Shown here piece after piece: positions 12,275 through 24,901 of a stretch of 64,000 bases of DNA. The stretch covers positions 581,395-645,394 of the forward strand of contig RHPI01001168.1 in NCBI GenBank assembly GCA_009103225.1. Reading direction: 5' to 3'. This DNA is from Chlorokybus atmophyticus (taxonomy: Eukaryota > Streptophyta > Chlorokybophyceae > Chlorokybales > Chlorokybaceae). The notes below the pieces were generated by a model. It searched no databases, was not told the origin of the DNA, and saw only the letters and a program-made list of their open reading frames with translations. The translations under genes and the position numbers were made by a program. Numbering within the stretch: position 1 is the first letter of the stretch; each line of letters begins with the position of its first letter.

Positions 12275-14954
12275 ATGTGGTGCGTGGCGGCGCCGGCGGT
12301 GTGCTCTGCTGCCGCCGGTCCACTGTCGTCGAATGCATGCATCGCTGCTGGCAGTAGCGGAGGTGCTTCGGGCTGTGGTGAGAGGGCGCAAGTAGCTGCA
12401 GCAGCGTGGCCCGTCCGCAGTAAGCATGCCTCACTGCTGCTGCGCTGCCGGAAACCTAGCAGTAGCAGCAGCTGTAGGTGGCGGCGAGCAGGCGGTGGTG
12501 GTCACCAGCGGCATGCACAGCGTTCCCCCCATCGAGATCGATTTGTAGTCAGCGCTACGGTTGCTCCCATCAACGCCAATGACGAAGATTCCGCCACCCC
12601 AGGCGGCCAATCCAGCACAGCAGCTGTCGCTGCTCCTAGCTTCGACTCTGTCTCAGCATTTGCGAGCGCATTCTACCGCTTCTCACGACCCCATACTGTC
12701 ATAGGCACGGTCAGTGTCTGCTTGCTCTACTCCAGTTGTGGGGCCAGTTGCCCTGTTGTGCAATGCCTGAGCTTTGCATGTCAATGCATGCAAGCTGTGC
12801 CGTGTTTTGTTCATTTTCAGTAAACATAGGCAGTAGTAAAAACTGTGTTTCGACTGCGCATATCCGCTCAGCACGCTCTTCAGCTTGCCTTGCAAGCATT
12901 GTGTCTGGCGATCCTTTGCCAGTTGCTGCCTCACACAACTCGCTGCAGCACCTCTAGTGTTGTGGCATTGAGCGTGTGAGATTTTTTTAGTCCAAGCGAT
13001 CCGGGCACACATTGGTTGGATACTGCTACTTGGGATGATCCGTCACTACGACGAATTTTTGTCTTGTGCGCTGAGACAGTTTTCGCTTGTTTGTTCCCGC
13101 AGATCATCAGTATCTGCTCGGTGTCGTTGCTAGCCATAGGACATGTACGGTTTCTGCATGCAAGGTCCATACTGGGCTTGTTTCAGGTAGGTTCCTCCAG
13201 TAAACCTTGCTGGTGTATCTACACTGCCAGCAACAACGAACATGATGATGATGCCTGGTGAACAGGCGTTAATCCCTGCGCTCTGCATCAATGTGGCCAT
13301 CGTGGGCCTCAATCAAGTTTATGACATTGAAATTGATAAGGTGAGGCTTGGGCTCGAAGGACATCGCCCTTTGCACACGGGCAGTGTGCCCCTCAGTGCA
13401 CTCATACTCAGGTTACTACTCTGACATGACAGGTTAACAAGCCGTACTTGCCGCTTGCGTCTGGTGAATTTTCCAAAGAGTTTGGTGCTGCACTCTCATG
13501 GGGATTTGCAGCTTTGGTAAGTCAAGCCATCAAACTGTGTGTAGCACACGCATACACCACATTTCCGGAACAACTTGCAGAGTTTCAACATGGTTCTTAA
13601 TGACTCGGCGCAGGGTATTACGTTGGGTCTGCTGGCGCAGTCCCCGGGCCTTACCACCACGTTGATCGTCAGCTTGCTGCTTGGAGTTGCTTACTCTATT
13701 GATGTAAGTGCAGTTGAATCTTGAACTAACTGGCTGGCACATCTATCAAGTTGATCCTCGGCACAACAACTCTTTTCAGCATGCTAAGGTCGGTGTTGCA
13801 TCGCAGTTGCCCTTTCTTCGGTGGAAGCGCTTTCCAGTGCTTGCCGCCAGTTGCATCCTCTCCGTCCGCGCAGTCCTTGTACAGCTAGGGTTCTTTCACC
13901 ACATGCGGGTACGTCTTGGAATGCGCTGTAATGTGCGCTGGGGTGAGCAAACATAGTTGAGGTGACTCTGTCCAGCTGCACCTCACCTATGTTCCCTAGA
14001 TATGCTATACAGCGACACCTAACCTGTCAAAAATGTCACCAGCATGCACACGTACATACTCGATCATCAGACTCAAGCTTATCTCACTTGACAAGTGCCA
14101 GTTGACCAAGCGTGTTGCCCTGCATTGTGCATGCTGCAGCAGGCTGCGTGCTTGCTGTAGTCATGCAGTGACATTTGCAGGTAGGAGTGTTAAGACAAAA
14201 ATGGGTTGTAGGGAGGCCTCTGGCGTTCGCCACGGCGTTCATGTGCTTCTACTCTGTGGTGATCGCCCTCTTCAAGGTCAGTCGCTGCTATGCGGCGGAC
14301 TCATTCAGCACAGTTACGTGACGTTGTTTGCTCTGTTCTGACAAATTGGTGTAGGATATCCCCGATGTTGAGGGTGACAGGAAATATGCCATCCGCTCGC
14401 TCAGCGTTCAGATAGGAGCAGACAAGGTAAGCAGGCATACCAGTCTAGCACAGCCGGGTGCCCAAGGGAAATGCCTTGTGGTGCTATTGCTTGCCTAGCG
14501 GATCACCAATTTGGTTGCACCACTCAGACAAGATGGCTTGCTTCCAGGTGTTTTGGATTTGCGTAGGACTATTATTGGCTGCCTACGGAGCAGCTGTGAT
14601 TTTTGGCCTGTGTTCGCCACAGCCATGGAGCGCTGGTGTGTTGGTAAGTGGTAGACTCTCACAATTTGTGCTGGTGTGATATGACCCCATGGCACACTAC
14701 GCGCAACCATTGGCTTGAATCCATGTTGGGCATGCAGGTCGCTGCACACATAGGATTGGGTGCACTACTCTGGAGCAGGGCCAAGAAGGTGGATGTCCGT
14801 AGCAAAGCTGCACTGACCGACTTCTACATGTTTATCTGGAAGGTATGTACGATGTCAGGTTGGTACCACACTTTGCGCCAAGTGAGACTGATGCGGGTGT
14901 TGGGTGCTGCAGTTGTTTTATGCAGAGTATCTGATCCTCCCATTTGCAAGATGA
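12275..14954 (+). CDS. VTE2: Homogentisate phytyltransferase (tocopherol biosynthesis)
   Basis: Plastid UbiA-family enzyme that joins phytyl diphosphate to homogentisate, the committed step of tocopherol synthesis. Eleven exons join in frame: 12275-12709, 13103-13186, 13266-13340, 13433-13516, 13614-13703, 13807-13908, 14181-14276, 14355-14426, 14548-14643, 14738-14842 and 14913-14954. They give 426 residues. Residues 1 to about 120 are Ala/Ser/Arg-rich, like a plastid transit peptide. Then come [13 protein letters not shown], the first Asp-rich motif [40 protein letters not shown], and the second motif [16 protein letters not shown]. The end [13 protein letters not shown] matches the family C-terminus. 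Every intron is phase 0. A TGTAA word at 15082, the usual green-algal poly(A) signal, lies downstream. The solanesyl-transferring relative (HST) is less likely because of the [11 protein letters not shown] ending. Confidence 0.95.
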
Positions 14955-16518
14955 CGGCACCTCTCTCAGATGCTGTGCTCTGTGTATTAATAAGTATGTA
15001 CAGTGTGGCTGTCATTGGTAGGTTAGTGCAGACAGAAACCATAAGCTCTGCGCTCAATGAGCTGTGCTTGCCGCGTTGCTTTGTAAAATAGTGGATATGC
15101 TGGTCTGATGCTGCTCCTTCACAGCGGGTCCACGATTTAAGGTGTAAGCACAGCAAATAATATACAATTAGTCAGCGACCGTATGTATCCCGGTGATTGA
15201 TAACCTCGGTTGCCAATGTTGGCAGATGCAATGATAGTATGTGTGCTGTTGATAGCATGGTCATATGCACAACATTGCATATTTTGTACTTGCACACCAT
15301 CACACAGCTGTGGGTTATGCTGTATATTGGTGCCTTCAAGTGGTTGATAGTAATTGTGTATATAGCTACAGAGCCACAATCCATTGCTCTACAAAGGTGA
15401 ACGGTGTGGAAGATAAAGTTTTGCATCGAGCCCCTCAACACACCAACATAAGCAAGTTGCAAGTCTTCAATTCGAAATACAAGGAGTTGCATGATACAAT
15501 GTTTTTTGTGCACATAATGCATGCTCAAGTCCAGTGACTGCTTAAAAAATTTCTGTTGCATATGCATAACACGTATACATGTAGACATTATAACCTACCC
15601 CATTCAGTCCATGAGGTGAACGTGTGCCTACATCACATCTGTCGTGCATGTAAAGTACTGTTGTGATTTGTTGTAGATTTTGTATCAACCGTTGGTGCAT
15701 TGGTTGTATGCACATATCACAAAGCGCGCAGGTAGATTAAAGAATAAGCAAACACAGTGGCAAGGGTAACCACAACAGCAAATAAGCAAGCACGAGGAAA
15801 GGGCTAGCTCGGGCCACTAACAACTGCAATTCAAACACAACATTTAACACCAACACAAGCAACTTGAGCATCCTTGTGTTCGAACACAAAGCAGACAAGG
15901 GAGGAGGGCACTGGTAGTAACCACAGCTTGCATAATAGCCCACCTGCAATGACAGCGCCACGTGTTAGCAACTGCTAAGAGCGGGTGGGTTTGTGCATCC
16001 TTATAACGTAAACGTGGTAAAAAGGTTGCACGAAATCTCCTTTTGTTCAATTTGATATATAGCTAACAACATACAACTCATATGTTGTTTGGTTTATACA
16101 CGCATTATATGGTTGTTGACAACAATCTACGATATAATGCAGCTAGCAAGCCCGAGTAACGATCATCAATAACACACTACACAACACAATGGTCTCTGCT
16201 AATCAAGCACCGTATGAGTATCTATTATACCAATAATCATCATGTTGCTATTGAGTCGTGAATGAGGATGCATTCGTCATGATGAGTACACAAAGTCGAT
16301 CCTTTTGCATGGATACCATTGCGGCTCACGCATTTGTATATTATCAACGCAACTTACACCATCGTCATCAACAAAGTACATTTGTCAACATTCACGATTG
16401 ATGTGCAAGCATTGTCGATCATTATGTCCAAACTTTCAAAGGTTCTACTATTGCATCATTTACGTCTCAAGTATATATTAGTAGCACTGACCGCAGTGAG
16501 CACGGCGGTGTGTTCTCA
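14955..16518. other. Intergenic, AT-rich, no gene seen
   Basis: VTE2 3' region with TGTAA at 15082, then AT-rich sequence (about 15500-16500) rich in short ACA/TGT words. No open frame has recognizable similarity. The upstream flank of the tRNA-Ser gene is included. Confidence 0.55.
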
Positions 16519-16600
16519 GCAACTTTGGCCGAGTGGTTAAGGCGTGTGCCTGCTAAGTACATGGGATCTTCCCGCGAGAGTTCGAATCTCTCAGGTTGCG
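16519..16600 (+). tRNA. tRNA-Ser (GCU anticodon)
   Basis: An 82-base cloverleaf. Acceptor strands GCAACTT and AGGTTGC pair, with discriminator G. The A box TGGCCGAGTGG and B box GTTCGAATC are intact. The anticodon loop CTGCTAA carries GCT, reading AGC/AGU. A long variable arm follows, as in class II tRNAs, which supports serine. There is no intron, and a T run a few bases downstream fits a Pol III terminator. Confidence 0.94.
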
Positions 16601-16899
16601 GTATTCTTTTCCCTCCCGACTCTTGTGCATCCGTAAGCCGTAGCAAGTACTGCTTGCACCACATGTCGGCAGCCGGAGCTGTGGTACAGCGCTTGGTATG
16701 CGCAGACAGGTCGTCCATCGCGATTGTGGCTTTATTTTTACATGACTGACTGCTCCACATGCATAGTCAAGCTTACCACCATCGCCTGCGCAATCGCGGC
16801 TCTCGCGGCCACAGCAAGCTGGTGCACCACCTTGCTTGCGTTATCATAACTTCAGGCAGGCTGGCTGTGTGAGAGAGCGTATGTGTGCGTGGGTTGGTG

Positions 16900-19800
16900 A
16901 TGGGCGTGGAGGCGCTCTTGCTCGGCGCAGCGAGGGATGGCGTGGCGCCGGCGGTGCTGTTGAAGGTGCAGAAGCCAGGGAATGGGTTCTCAACTATTGC
17001 TGGTAGGCATACTCAGGCTCAGTACCTCTTCAATTGCCCGGAAGCCTTCTCCCGCCTCGCCCTTGAGCACAAAGTTCGCCCCTCCGCCGCACTCGCCGCA
17101 GTGTTCTTTACAGGATTAAACCCGCCGGAAGCGGTGAGCGCTGCCTTGTGTGTCCAGCAAGTGATCTGTCACACCATTCACACGCTTGATGTCTTGCGCG
17201 TTGCTGCGTTACCACGTTGTGTAAATCCTGCATGCATGCACACCAACCAACATGTAATTGTAGTGCTGCAGCACTCATTGTCCTAGTTGAATGGATCGTT
17301 TGCAGCGAGCACAAAATATCATGTCTGTTGGCGTAGACTGCTCAACGCAGGCAAATGCATTCCGACCGAAGGTGTGCGCTCAATTTCAGAGTTCAGCATG
17401 TGTTACAAAGAGCTTCAATACCATAAATACAGTGCAGATTAGACCGTGACAATTGCATTTGGTCGTGTCAGGGTGGCCTGATTGGGTTGTTGCTGCGACT
17501 CAGTCAGGATGGGCATGGCGAAGTTCATCTCATTGGACCGCAAGGGCTGACGGCGCAAGTGCACGCCGCACAGTGCATCATCCGTTGGCGCTACCCCAAG
17601 GCAAGTAACATGTTGCACCATCACTTTCTTTCTATGGTATACTATAGAGTATACTGAAGTAAGTAAGTAGCTGCGCACAGCCAGTCAGGCATGCATGCTT
17701 TGTCCTGTCAGCTGATGGAAAGGCTTCGGCAGGTGATTGTCACGGAATGCACGAACCCCAATCAACTGGTGTTTGAAGATGCTCACATCAGGGTGTGGGC
17801 AGTGCGTAATGCACAGCAATGGGCTGGCTGCCCAATCTGCGCACACCAAGCTGATAACCCAGTGCACAGTTTATCCACATCCACATCCACATCCACATCT
17901 TCTTCAAGTGAGTGTAGTGAACCCAGCTCCAGTGCAGGCAGCGAAGTTGATCAGCAAGACCAGAACACACTTGTAGAGAACGGGAAGCAAGCTGTTGAAC
18001 AGTCGAGCGACTTTTGCAATCTAGGGAGGACCGCAAAATCTGATGACAGTGGAGGCCCTGCCAGCAATGCTGATGATCACTTGCTGCAAGTCAAGAATAG
18101 AAACCAAAACGGCATACCACCAAACTTCAAGAAAGCAGCGTCACCGGAGTGGGTGGTAACGGCAACTTCTGCGAAAGAGGGCATCTTGGCATATGTAGTG
18201 GAGGTTTCACACTTCCATAGCAGTGTAGCTTTGGTGCATTCGCGGCATAAGGAGGACTGGAGCAGGTTATCCTCCCTTCCAGACTCAAGGTCACACACAC
18301 ATACTACCTCTGCTATCTTTCACTTTGGTCCTGCTGATGGAGCCAGTGCAAGGGATATGCAAGACAAGGTGTCCGGCAACAAGACTGGCATCAAGCAGGT
18401 GAAGGCTTTTTACCTGCTCGTCCTGGTTTGTAGCATCAACTTGTCTAGCGGTCTCCAAGTTGCTGGTACATCTGCTAAATCAGCTTGCAGGTGTATTTGG
18501 GAAACGCTGAATCCTTTCCGTCATTTGGATTCAACACCTCGTTGAAGCTGTTGGCGAAACTCAATATTGCAAGCAAGAATGTTTTTCCATGTCCTCTGAG
18601 GTTGCAGGCCAATGCGCCGGCGTCTGTTGCTGGAGCAGAAGTGCCTCAACTTCTGTCAACCCTTCAGTTGCTTGGCGAGGTGAGTTTGATTGTCAATGTT
18701 CGGGTATGCGTCATGCACTCAGACGCACATTGATACACAGTTGGACGACAGTGGCATACAGCGTTGCAACAAGCATACACGTACCATGTTGCACTGGCGC
18801 CTTATGCGCCAGCGCGCACATGCACATGCTCACATGCACTCGCTGACACACAGACACATGCGCCATACGCCCTGGCACCTGCAGAAGCACACGCACGTAT
18901 GCATGCCCGTGTGGTCCATGCTTCATGCCGCTGTCCAGCCTGTGTGCGCACGTGCGTCACAACAGTGTGGGCCGTCGTTGATGCAAAGCCGTATGCAGCC
19001 CAGGCCTGATCAGTCACTGCCTTGTGAGCCTGTGGAATGGGCTCAAGTGCAACAGGAGCTGTTAATGGAACGGCCCGTTCTCCAACAGCAGCTTGCAAAG
19101 GGCTTGCATGCAACTGGGCTGGCTTGTGGCAGACCCGCGTGTCCTACACCCCTTTCCGGCAACCAGCAGGCAGCCGCACAGCTTCGGTCCGTCTTGAGAA
19201 AGCGAAACCATTCTTCTATTGCAAGCCATGTGGATACCTGCGTGGATACAGATGACAACCCTGAGGAGATTGTGTTTCTTGGAACTGGTTGTGCCGAGCC
19301 TAGCCAGTACCGCGGTAGCAGCAGCATCTTGCTCAAGTCCAGGACAAGGTTTTTCTCTTGCTCTGCTGCTGGTGTGCTTCAACCAGAAGTGCTGGTTCTC
19401 ATTGCATTCGTTATGACAGCACTCATTGGCACTTTTTGTGTATGTGTCTTGATAGGTACATGATGCTGGATGCTGGGGAGGGTGCAGTAGGGCAGTTGGT
19501 GCGAATGTATGGCAGCTGTCAAGCGCAGGTAATGTGTGATTCAACTGTGTTAGTTCTGCTGGCCAGCAACTGACAGAGTTGGCTGGGCAGAACAGGCCAT
19601 GCTGCAGAAGGTGGTGGCCGTGTGGATATCGCACAAGCATGCTGACCACTGCACCGGGCTTCCTGGCGTGATTGCTGCGCGCGCTGTTGAGCCCAATCCC
19701 ATTGTGGTCATAGCGCCACACATTGTGCACGAGTGGCTCAAACAGGTCGGCTTCACGATCCTTTGCACAAGAGCACCACAAGCAATCTGTGCAGTCAGCG

Positions 19801-20623
19801 GGTTACATACATTGTACATTTAACAGATTTTTGTGCGTGTTCCTGCAGGCGTACCCATGGCTGGAAAGTGCTTACTTCTTCATTGACTGCCGCAAGTTTA
19901 CCTCGCCAACCAGCCTGTTGAGCACCAGCAGTGGATGGTATGGGAGTGAGCAAGAGGAGGCAGCACTATCCCTCCTACGCAACAGTGGTTTCATCTCAAT
20001 ACACTCTGTCCCAGTGGAACACTGCCCATTCGCGTATGGCCAATTGCTGAAGAGCACTGCATCTCTGCATACAAGTGAATGTGATTCGATATGATTGATG
20101 TCACTGTGAACTGAAGCGGCACTTGCTGCTGTTCAGGTACGGACTCGTGCTGAATAGTAAGCAGGGCTGGAGTTTGGTGTACTCGGGTGATACGCGACCT
20201 TGTCATAGACTGCTGCAAGCGGGGATGAACTGCACTGTGCTGATTCACGAAGCCACTTTTGAGCCTGACTTGCTCGACCACGCCATTAAGAAGCGTCACA
20301 GTACAACTGACGAGGCTTTGCGAGTGGCTGAAAACATGCGCACACAGCACGTGATTCTTACACACTTCAGTCAACGCTACCCCTATCTGGTTAGCAGTGG
20401 GCAGGCAGCAAACCGACCGTTTCTTACAGCCTTTGATGGCATGGTAAGGGCTTCCTCTCTAGTCCGTTCAACCACTGCATGAATGCTAACAATGGCCATG
20501 CACTCACCCGGACTTGGTCTCCTGCAGGTGTTGCCAATTGCTTCGTTGCCAGCTCTTTATGGCTTGCTGCCGGTGTTGGCAGCCGTCCTCGCAGACAAGG
20601 GAGATGCAGATGCAGAAGATTGA
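16900..20623 (+). CDS. tRNase Z, long form (tRNA 3' processing endonuclease, ELAC2/TRZ type)
   Basis: Metallo-beta-lactamase nuclease that cuts the 3' trailer from precursor tRNAs. The N-terminal half starts at ATG 16900 (MGVEALLLGAARDG), with the degenerate domain signature YLFNCPEAFSRLALEHKV and FFTGLNPPEA|GGLIGLLLRL across intron 1. A Ser-rich linker (about 17870-18060) leads to the catalytic half. There NPEEIVFLGTGCAEPSQYRG, the zinc motif SHKHADHC (19635), YSGDTRPC, HEATFEPDL with HSTTDEAL, and ILTHFSQRYP are all present. TGA lies at 20621. Long-form length and two-half architecture fit nuclear or organellar TRZ3/4-type enzymes. The intron after IIRWRYPK uses a GC donor (AAG|GCAAGT). Intron 18690-18990 is rich in alternating CA/TG. 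Confidence 0.93.
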
Positions 20624-21689
20624 TGCTTTGCTATGTGCTATGCTAGAGTTTTTGCGCTTGAAGAGGTTCGAGGTTACAGATGCATATGGTAGAGTAACGG
20701 GGCCATTAGAGTAGCATAGCAACCAGCCACCAGCAAGGCACTCGATTAACGACAGCAAGCAAGGCTAGACAACAACATCACAAGACATTACAAGGCTAAG
20801 CTAGGGGGGGTTGGATCTTATGTGAGTGTGATGCCACAGCAATGCAATGACGGCATGTAGCGGCGGCAGCAGTGCAGCCACCTACGGAGCACGGCAGAGG
20901 GAGAGGTTAGGCCTTGGCCAACCAAGACAACCACTCGACTTGACCATGAGACTAGCCCTCCATGTGTAGCGCGCTGCTGAACAGTTATTGCTTGCTATGT
21001 CATCAGGTTATCGTCAACTAACAACAGATTGGGGCCCTGCGACATTATTCTTGTTAATCAATGCTATAACAATGATAATCATGCTCCAAAAAAGCTGTGT
21101 ACTCCGACGGAGATTCTACATACGAAACAGTTCAACCAAGTCATAAGCATTATACAAGGGAGATGATTACGTTGAGTCTGGCGCGCATTACATGGATGGC
21201 AAGAATGTGCATCGTAAGCACGGGTGCAAAGTATGCATCAAGTTTAGCAACAGTCGTAGTTGCAAGGTTGTATACATATACATGTCACGGGGTCATAATG
21301 ATGTTGCATGTGATCGCGCTAATGGTATACCATACCTTGTGATTTATGCTGCCTTAGAATGGCCTGTGCAATTGGCTGATCTCACTTGGGTCTTGGAGTC
21401 GTAGGCTTTAAGCCCTTTGCAGCTGGCGGCGGCGGGGTATAAGGGACTCCCTACGCGCAGAGCTCTGGCGGGGCCAGGGTGTTATTGTCGTCGGCATCGT
21501 CCTCATCGTCGTCGTGCATGCCGCAGTAGCTCCACAGCCTGAATCTCACCTCTCCTCTCCTGCGTGCGTGCGTCTGCCTCTGCAGGTTGTTGCCCAACTA
21601 CGTGCTATGTGCTGCCAGCTGCTTGAGGGTCTAGCTCTAGAGTCCTACGTCTTAAAGTCTTATGTCCTAGAGCTCTGCCTTGGCTCCCA

Positions 21690-21800
21690 TTTCAATCTAT
21701 GCTTGCAGTGTGTGTTCTTGCTACACAGTTGGTGCACTCTCTTTCGCTGGATTGGAGTGTGCCTTTAGCAACTCTACCGTTGGTTATGCCATCCGCCCTG
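21690..21800 (+). repeat. Dispersed repeat, copy 1
   Basis: Shares the phrase TTGGTGCACTCTCTTT and AGCAACTCTACCGTTGGTTA, with similar spacing, with 23590-23670. A third, partial copy lies at 44462-44485. Confidence 0.7.
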
Positions 21801-23087
21801 GACTTTGGTTGAGCCGTTGGTTGTGGCTTCAGTTCACTAAGGCCAATGATTCCCTTGCCAGGGTCGGCCTGGGGCAGGTCACCCGGTGCCATTGCATTTT
21901 GCCTTTGCCGATTGCGTTTACCCAAATGACTTGTGCGTCTTGTTGGGTCTTGGGCCAGACAGACTCTGAGCTGGTGTTGCCAAATTTTAACTCCTAGCGT
22001 CTAAGCTTATAGCTCGCCATGCAAAGGCAGGACGTATGGATGCAGCACTAGCAACGGATTTTACAAGTCAATGCTCACTGGCAACTGCCCATCCTGCCAA
22101 AGATTGAAGCTAAGTTTTTATAAGTTGCTCCACAACCAGCATTGCATATTGCGAACACTCACAATGTGATCTATGTGATGTTTCAAATAAATGGCAATCG
22201 CCGCTGTTTTGTTGAACTTGAAAGATGGAAGCAGCATGCCAGAGCTGCAACTCACCGCCGCGCTATAGCTGTGGAGAAGGCCATCATGACCTTATCATGA
22301 TGTTGATTACAGGACTGCATGCTTGCTTGGTGATAGCTGCGGAGCATGTTTTACCTGGCAGAACTCACCGGGAATGGCAACGTGTAGCCCGGGGGCGGGT
22401 ATGTGTGTGGATTTAGATGTTGCAATCTCACCAATCACTTAGCTACGATAAAGAACAAAAACGTTTCATTTGGTCAGGTTCATCTCACAGACATGCACGT
22501 ATGGCTGTGCGTGAACCTGTTGCATCTGTGCGTAGATATCAATATGTCCCTGGTGGCTGGCGTGCGTTTATTTATACAGATTGAGAACGCCGTTTGCACC
22601 ATCTTGCGGATTGCATGCAACGTGGGGTGTCTGTTGCACAATGTAAGCGACGAAATTTATGCCGTATGCTGAATACAAAAGAACTCCGGAGTTTAAAGAC
22701 TCCAGCACAATTGCAGTTGCGCACATGGCAAGTGGATTCGTTGCGGGGGGGTTTTAAGAGAGCAGTGCAGACAACAATTGCTTATAGACCATGAGCTTGA
22801 TCAGATTGAAACCAGCACTTGGTGATCAAGTTTGATTTCCCTGGCGCTGTAATGTATTTCATTAACCTCGCTGCCATCTCGCAGACTCCAGAGCTACTAC
22901 AACATTTGCCACCATTAGCCAGAGCAGCCGGCTAGCACCCGCCTCACATCCAGTGGACGTATAAGGCCACGCTGGGGCAGGTTATTTGTAATCGTTCCAA
23001 TAATGCATAACATATGTGTTTGCAAGAGCAGATGGCTATGCTGACTTCATAGTGTTGGTGTGCACGTTACGTCATGCACATGCGTGC

Positions 23088-23165
23088 AGCATTGCAGCAT
23101 GTGGTGACTTGTGATTGTGTGCAATCAGCATTGCAGCATGTGGTGACTTGTAATTGTGTGCAATC
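23088..23165 (+). repeat. 39-bp tandem duplication
   Basis: Two adjacent near-identical units beginning AGCATTGCAGCATGTGGTGA, with a period of 39 and one base difference (GTGATT versus GTAATT). Confidence 0.85.
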
Positions 23166-23518
23166 AGCAGCTTTGCGCAAGCTGCTTGGAGCGGGAGCCA
23201 AGTACAGGTTGCCTGCAGTTGTGCGTGTTGTTACTTGCTTGTTTATGCGATTGTGGGTGCCATATATAATCATGTTAACAGTTACTCAGAGCAATAGGGC
23301 TGTGTTGGTTTGATGACACCCTGGGCGAAGGCTGTAGTGCGTGAGGTGCGGGCAACCGCAGCCGTCATTAGCACCTCTGAGTTGGAACGTCAATGTACAA
23401 TAAACAATGGGTTTGGCACTAGCATACATCGCATCTAACCGACCTTTGGTATGTGTCCTACAATGTGCATGTATGTTTATGAAGTTGATACATGCGGTGG
23501 CGTTTTTGCTATTTTTGC

Positions 23519-23577
23519 TATAAATTAAGACGGGGGCCAAGGCAAAGCTCGAGGACTCTGCCCCGTCTTAATTTATA
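23519..23577. repeat. Perfect 17-bp inverted repeat with 25-base loop
   Basis: Arms TATAAATTAAGACGGGG (23519-23535) and its exact complement (23561-23577). It directly precedes the second dispersed-repeat copy and may mark that repeat's end. Confidence 0.85.
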
Positions 23578-23579
23578 CT

Positions 23580-23670
23580 TGCAATGTATGTTATTGCTAC
23601 ACATGGTTGGTGCACTCTCTTTGCCTGGATTGGGGTGTGCTTTAGCAACTCTACCGTTGGTTATACAGCG
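23580..23670 (+). repeat. Dispersed repeat, copy 2
   Basis: Parallels copy 1 at 21690-21800: TTGCTACACA, then TTGGTGCACTCTCTTT, then AGCAACTCTACCGTTGGTTA. Confidence 0.7.
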
Positions 23671-24901
23671 CTTTGAGAGTTGAACTTCCGGTATTCTAAT
23701 GTGGACTGATGCCTATTGCCTGCCTTCCCCGAAATTGCATTGTCTGAGAGCATATCAGGTAGAGCTTGATTGCAGGCTATTCAGTGGTAAACGATACTCT
23801 TATCACTTGCCAATGGCATTTCATTGGCTGCGTGCGTGCATGAAGTGCTCGCGAAATTTTGTCCCAATATGATCATTAAATGCAATGCACACCTTGTAAT
23901 CAAGCATGTCCGGATTACCTTGTCTGTACTTGAACTTCGCGTTACTTGTTATGTAACATCTATATTATACACATGAATCATGTAACATAATACAAAAACT
24001 GTAATGATCAACATTACTGGGTAGTACATAATATGAGAAAGTCGCTCTTTTTGGGCACAACTCATGCCGCACAATATGCAACATGTGGTTGCCAATTATT
24101 TATGAAAACGTGTGCAGATATTTCCTACCTTTAACATTTTATATACGTCAATAATAACTATATATCAACTTATACTTATAAAAAACAAGTGATATAATGG
24201 GTACCGCGATGTATCCTATTACTGTGATACGAACAAATGAAGACCATGCTCATGGTAGGAAATCGTTGAGAGACGGATTGTTATCATCATTAACGGATTA
24301 AACACTAATAGTCCCTTCCATGTACATAAAATCTTACATGTCAAGATTACCGACATTGAGGCTAACCTAGACTGTCTAGCAAGCGATGAAACCTCGCCAG
24401 ATGCATGCATCGACGACGACACCTCGCTTCTGTCGGCGTTGTGCAACCATCACGGCAAGCCTCAAGCGCATGAGGCATTCGCAAGACAGCCTGAATGCTC
24501 AAGCCCAAGGCCCAACCCAAGGCGGCGATGTTGTCTGATCCGGGTTTGTGCTGGTAATGTGCCCTTGATGTTGGCCACGGCAAGCTGTTGTTGGCGAAAA
24601 CAGCCTCAACTTTAAGGTAAGCTGCTTGTGTTTTGGGTGTGTTTGGACAGTTCTACACACCTGAAGACAAGACTTTTGCCTTTGCCTGTTGGCAACAAGT
24701 TTACAAGACTGAACTTGCATTTCTGCACTCTGCCTGCTGCAGGAGAGGATTGCGCCTGGTGCATGCTTGCATGGTACACCAATTCAACACTGCGAGCAAC
24801 TTTGAGTTGCATGCTTGGAGCCCAGCTGGAGCAGGCTAGACTACACTAGTCAGCTGGTTGTGTATAGTGTGTAACAACTACAGGGAGGGTTTGTCACCAT
24901 C

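Larger units (their letters stand above)
20624..24901. other. Repeat-bearing intergenic region, no gene seen
   Basis: About 4.3 kb without a supportable gene. It holds two copies of a dispersed repeat (about 21690-21800 and 23580-23670), a 39-bp tandem duplication (23088-23165), a perfect hairpin (23519-23577) and an AT-rich stretch (about 23900-24250). The last 250 bases form the upstream region of the aldehyde oxidase gene. Confidence 0.6.

Noticed and set aside
23088-23165. CRISPR-like repeats
   Set aside because: There are just two adjacent units and no spacers, in a eukaryotic sequence; the same holds for 49454-49575 and 55917-56090.
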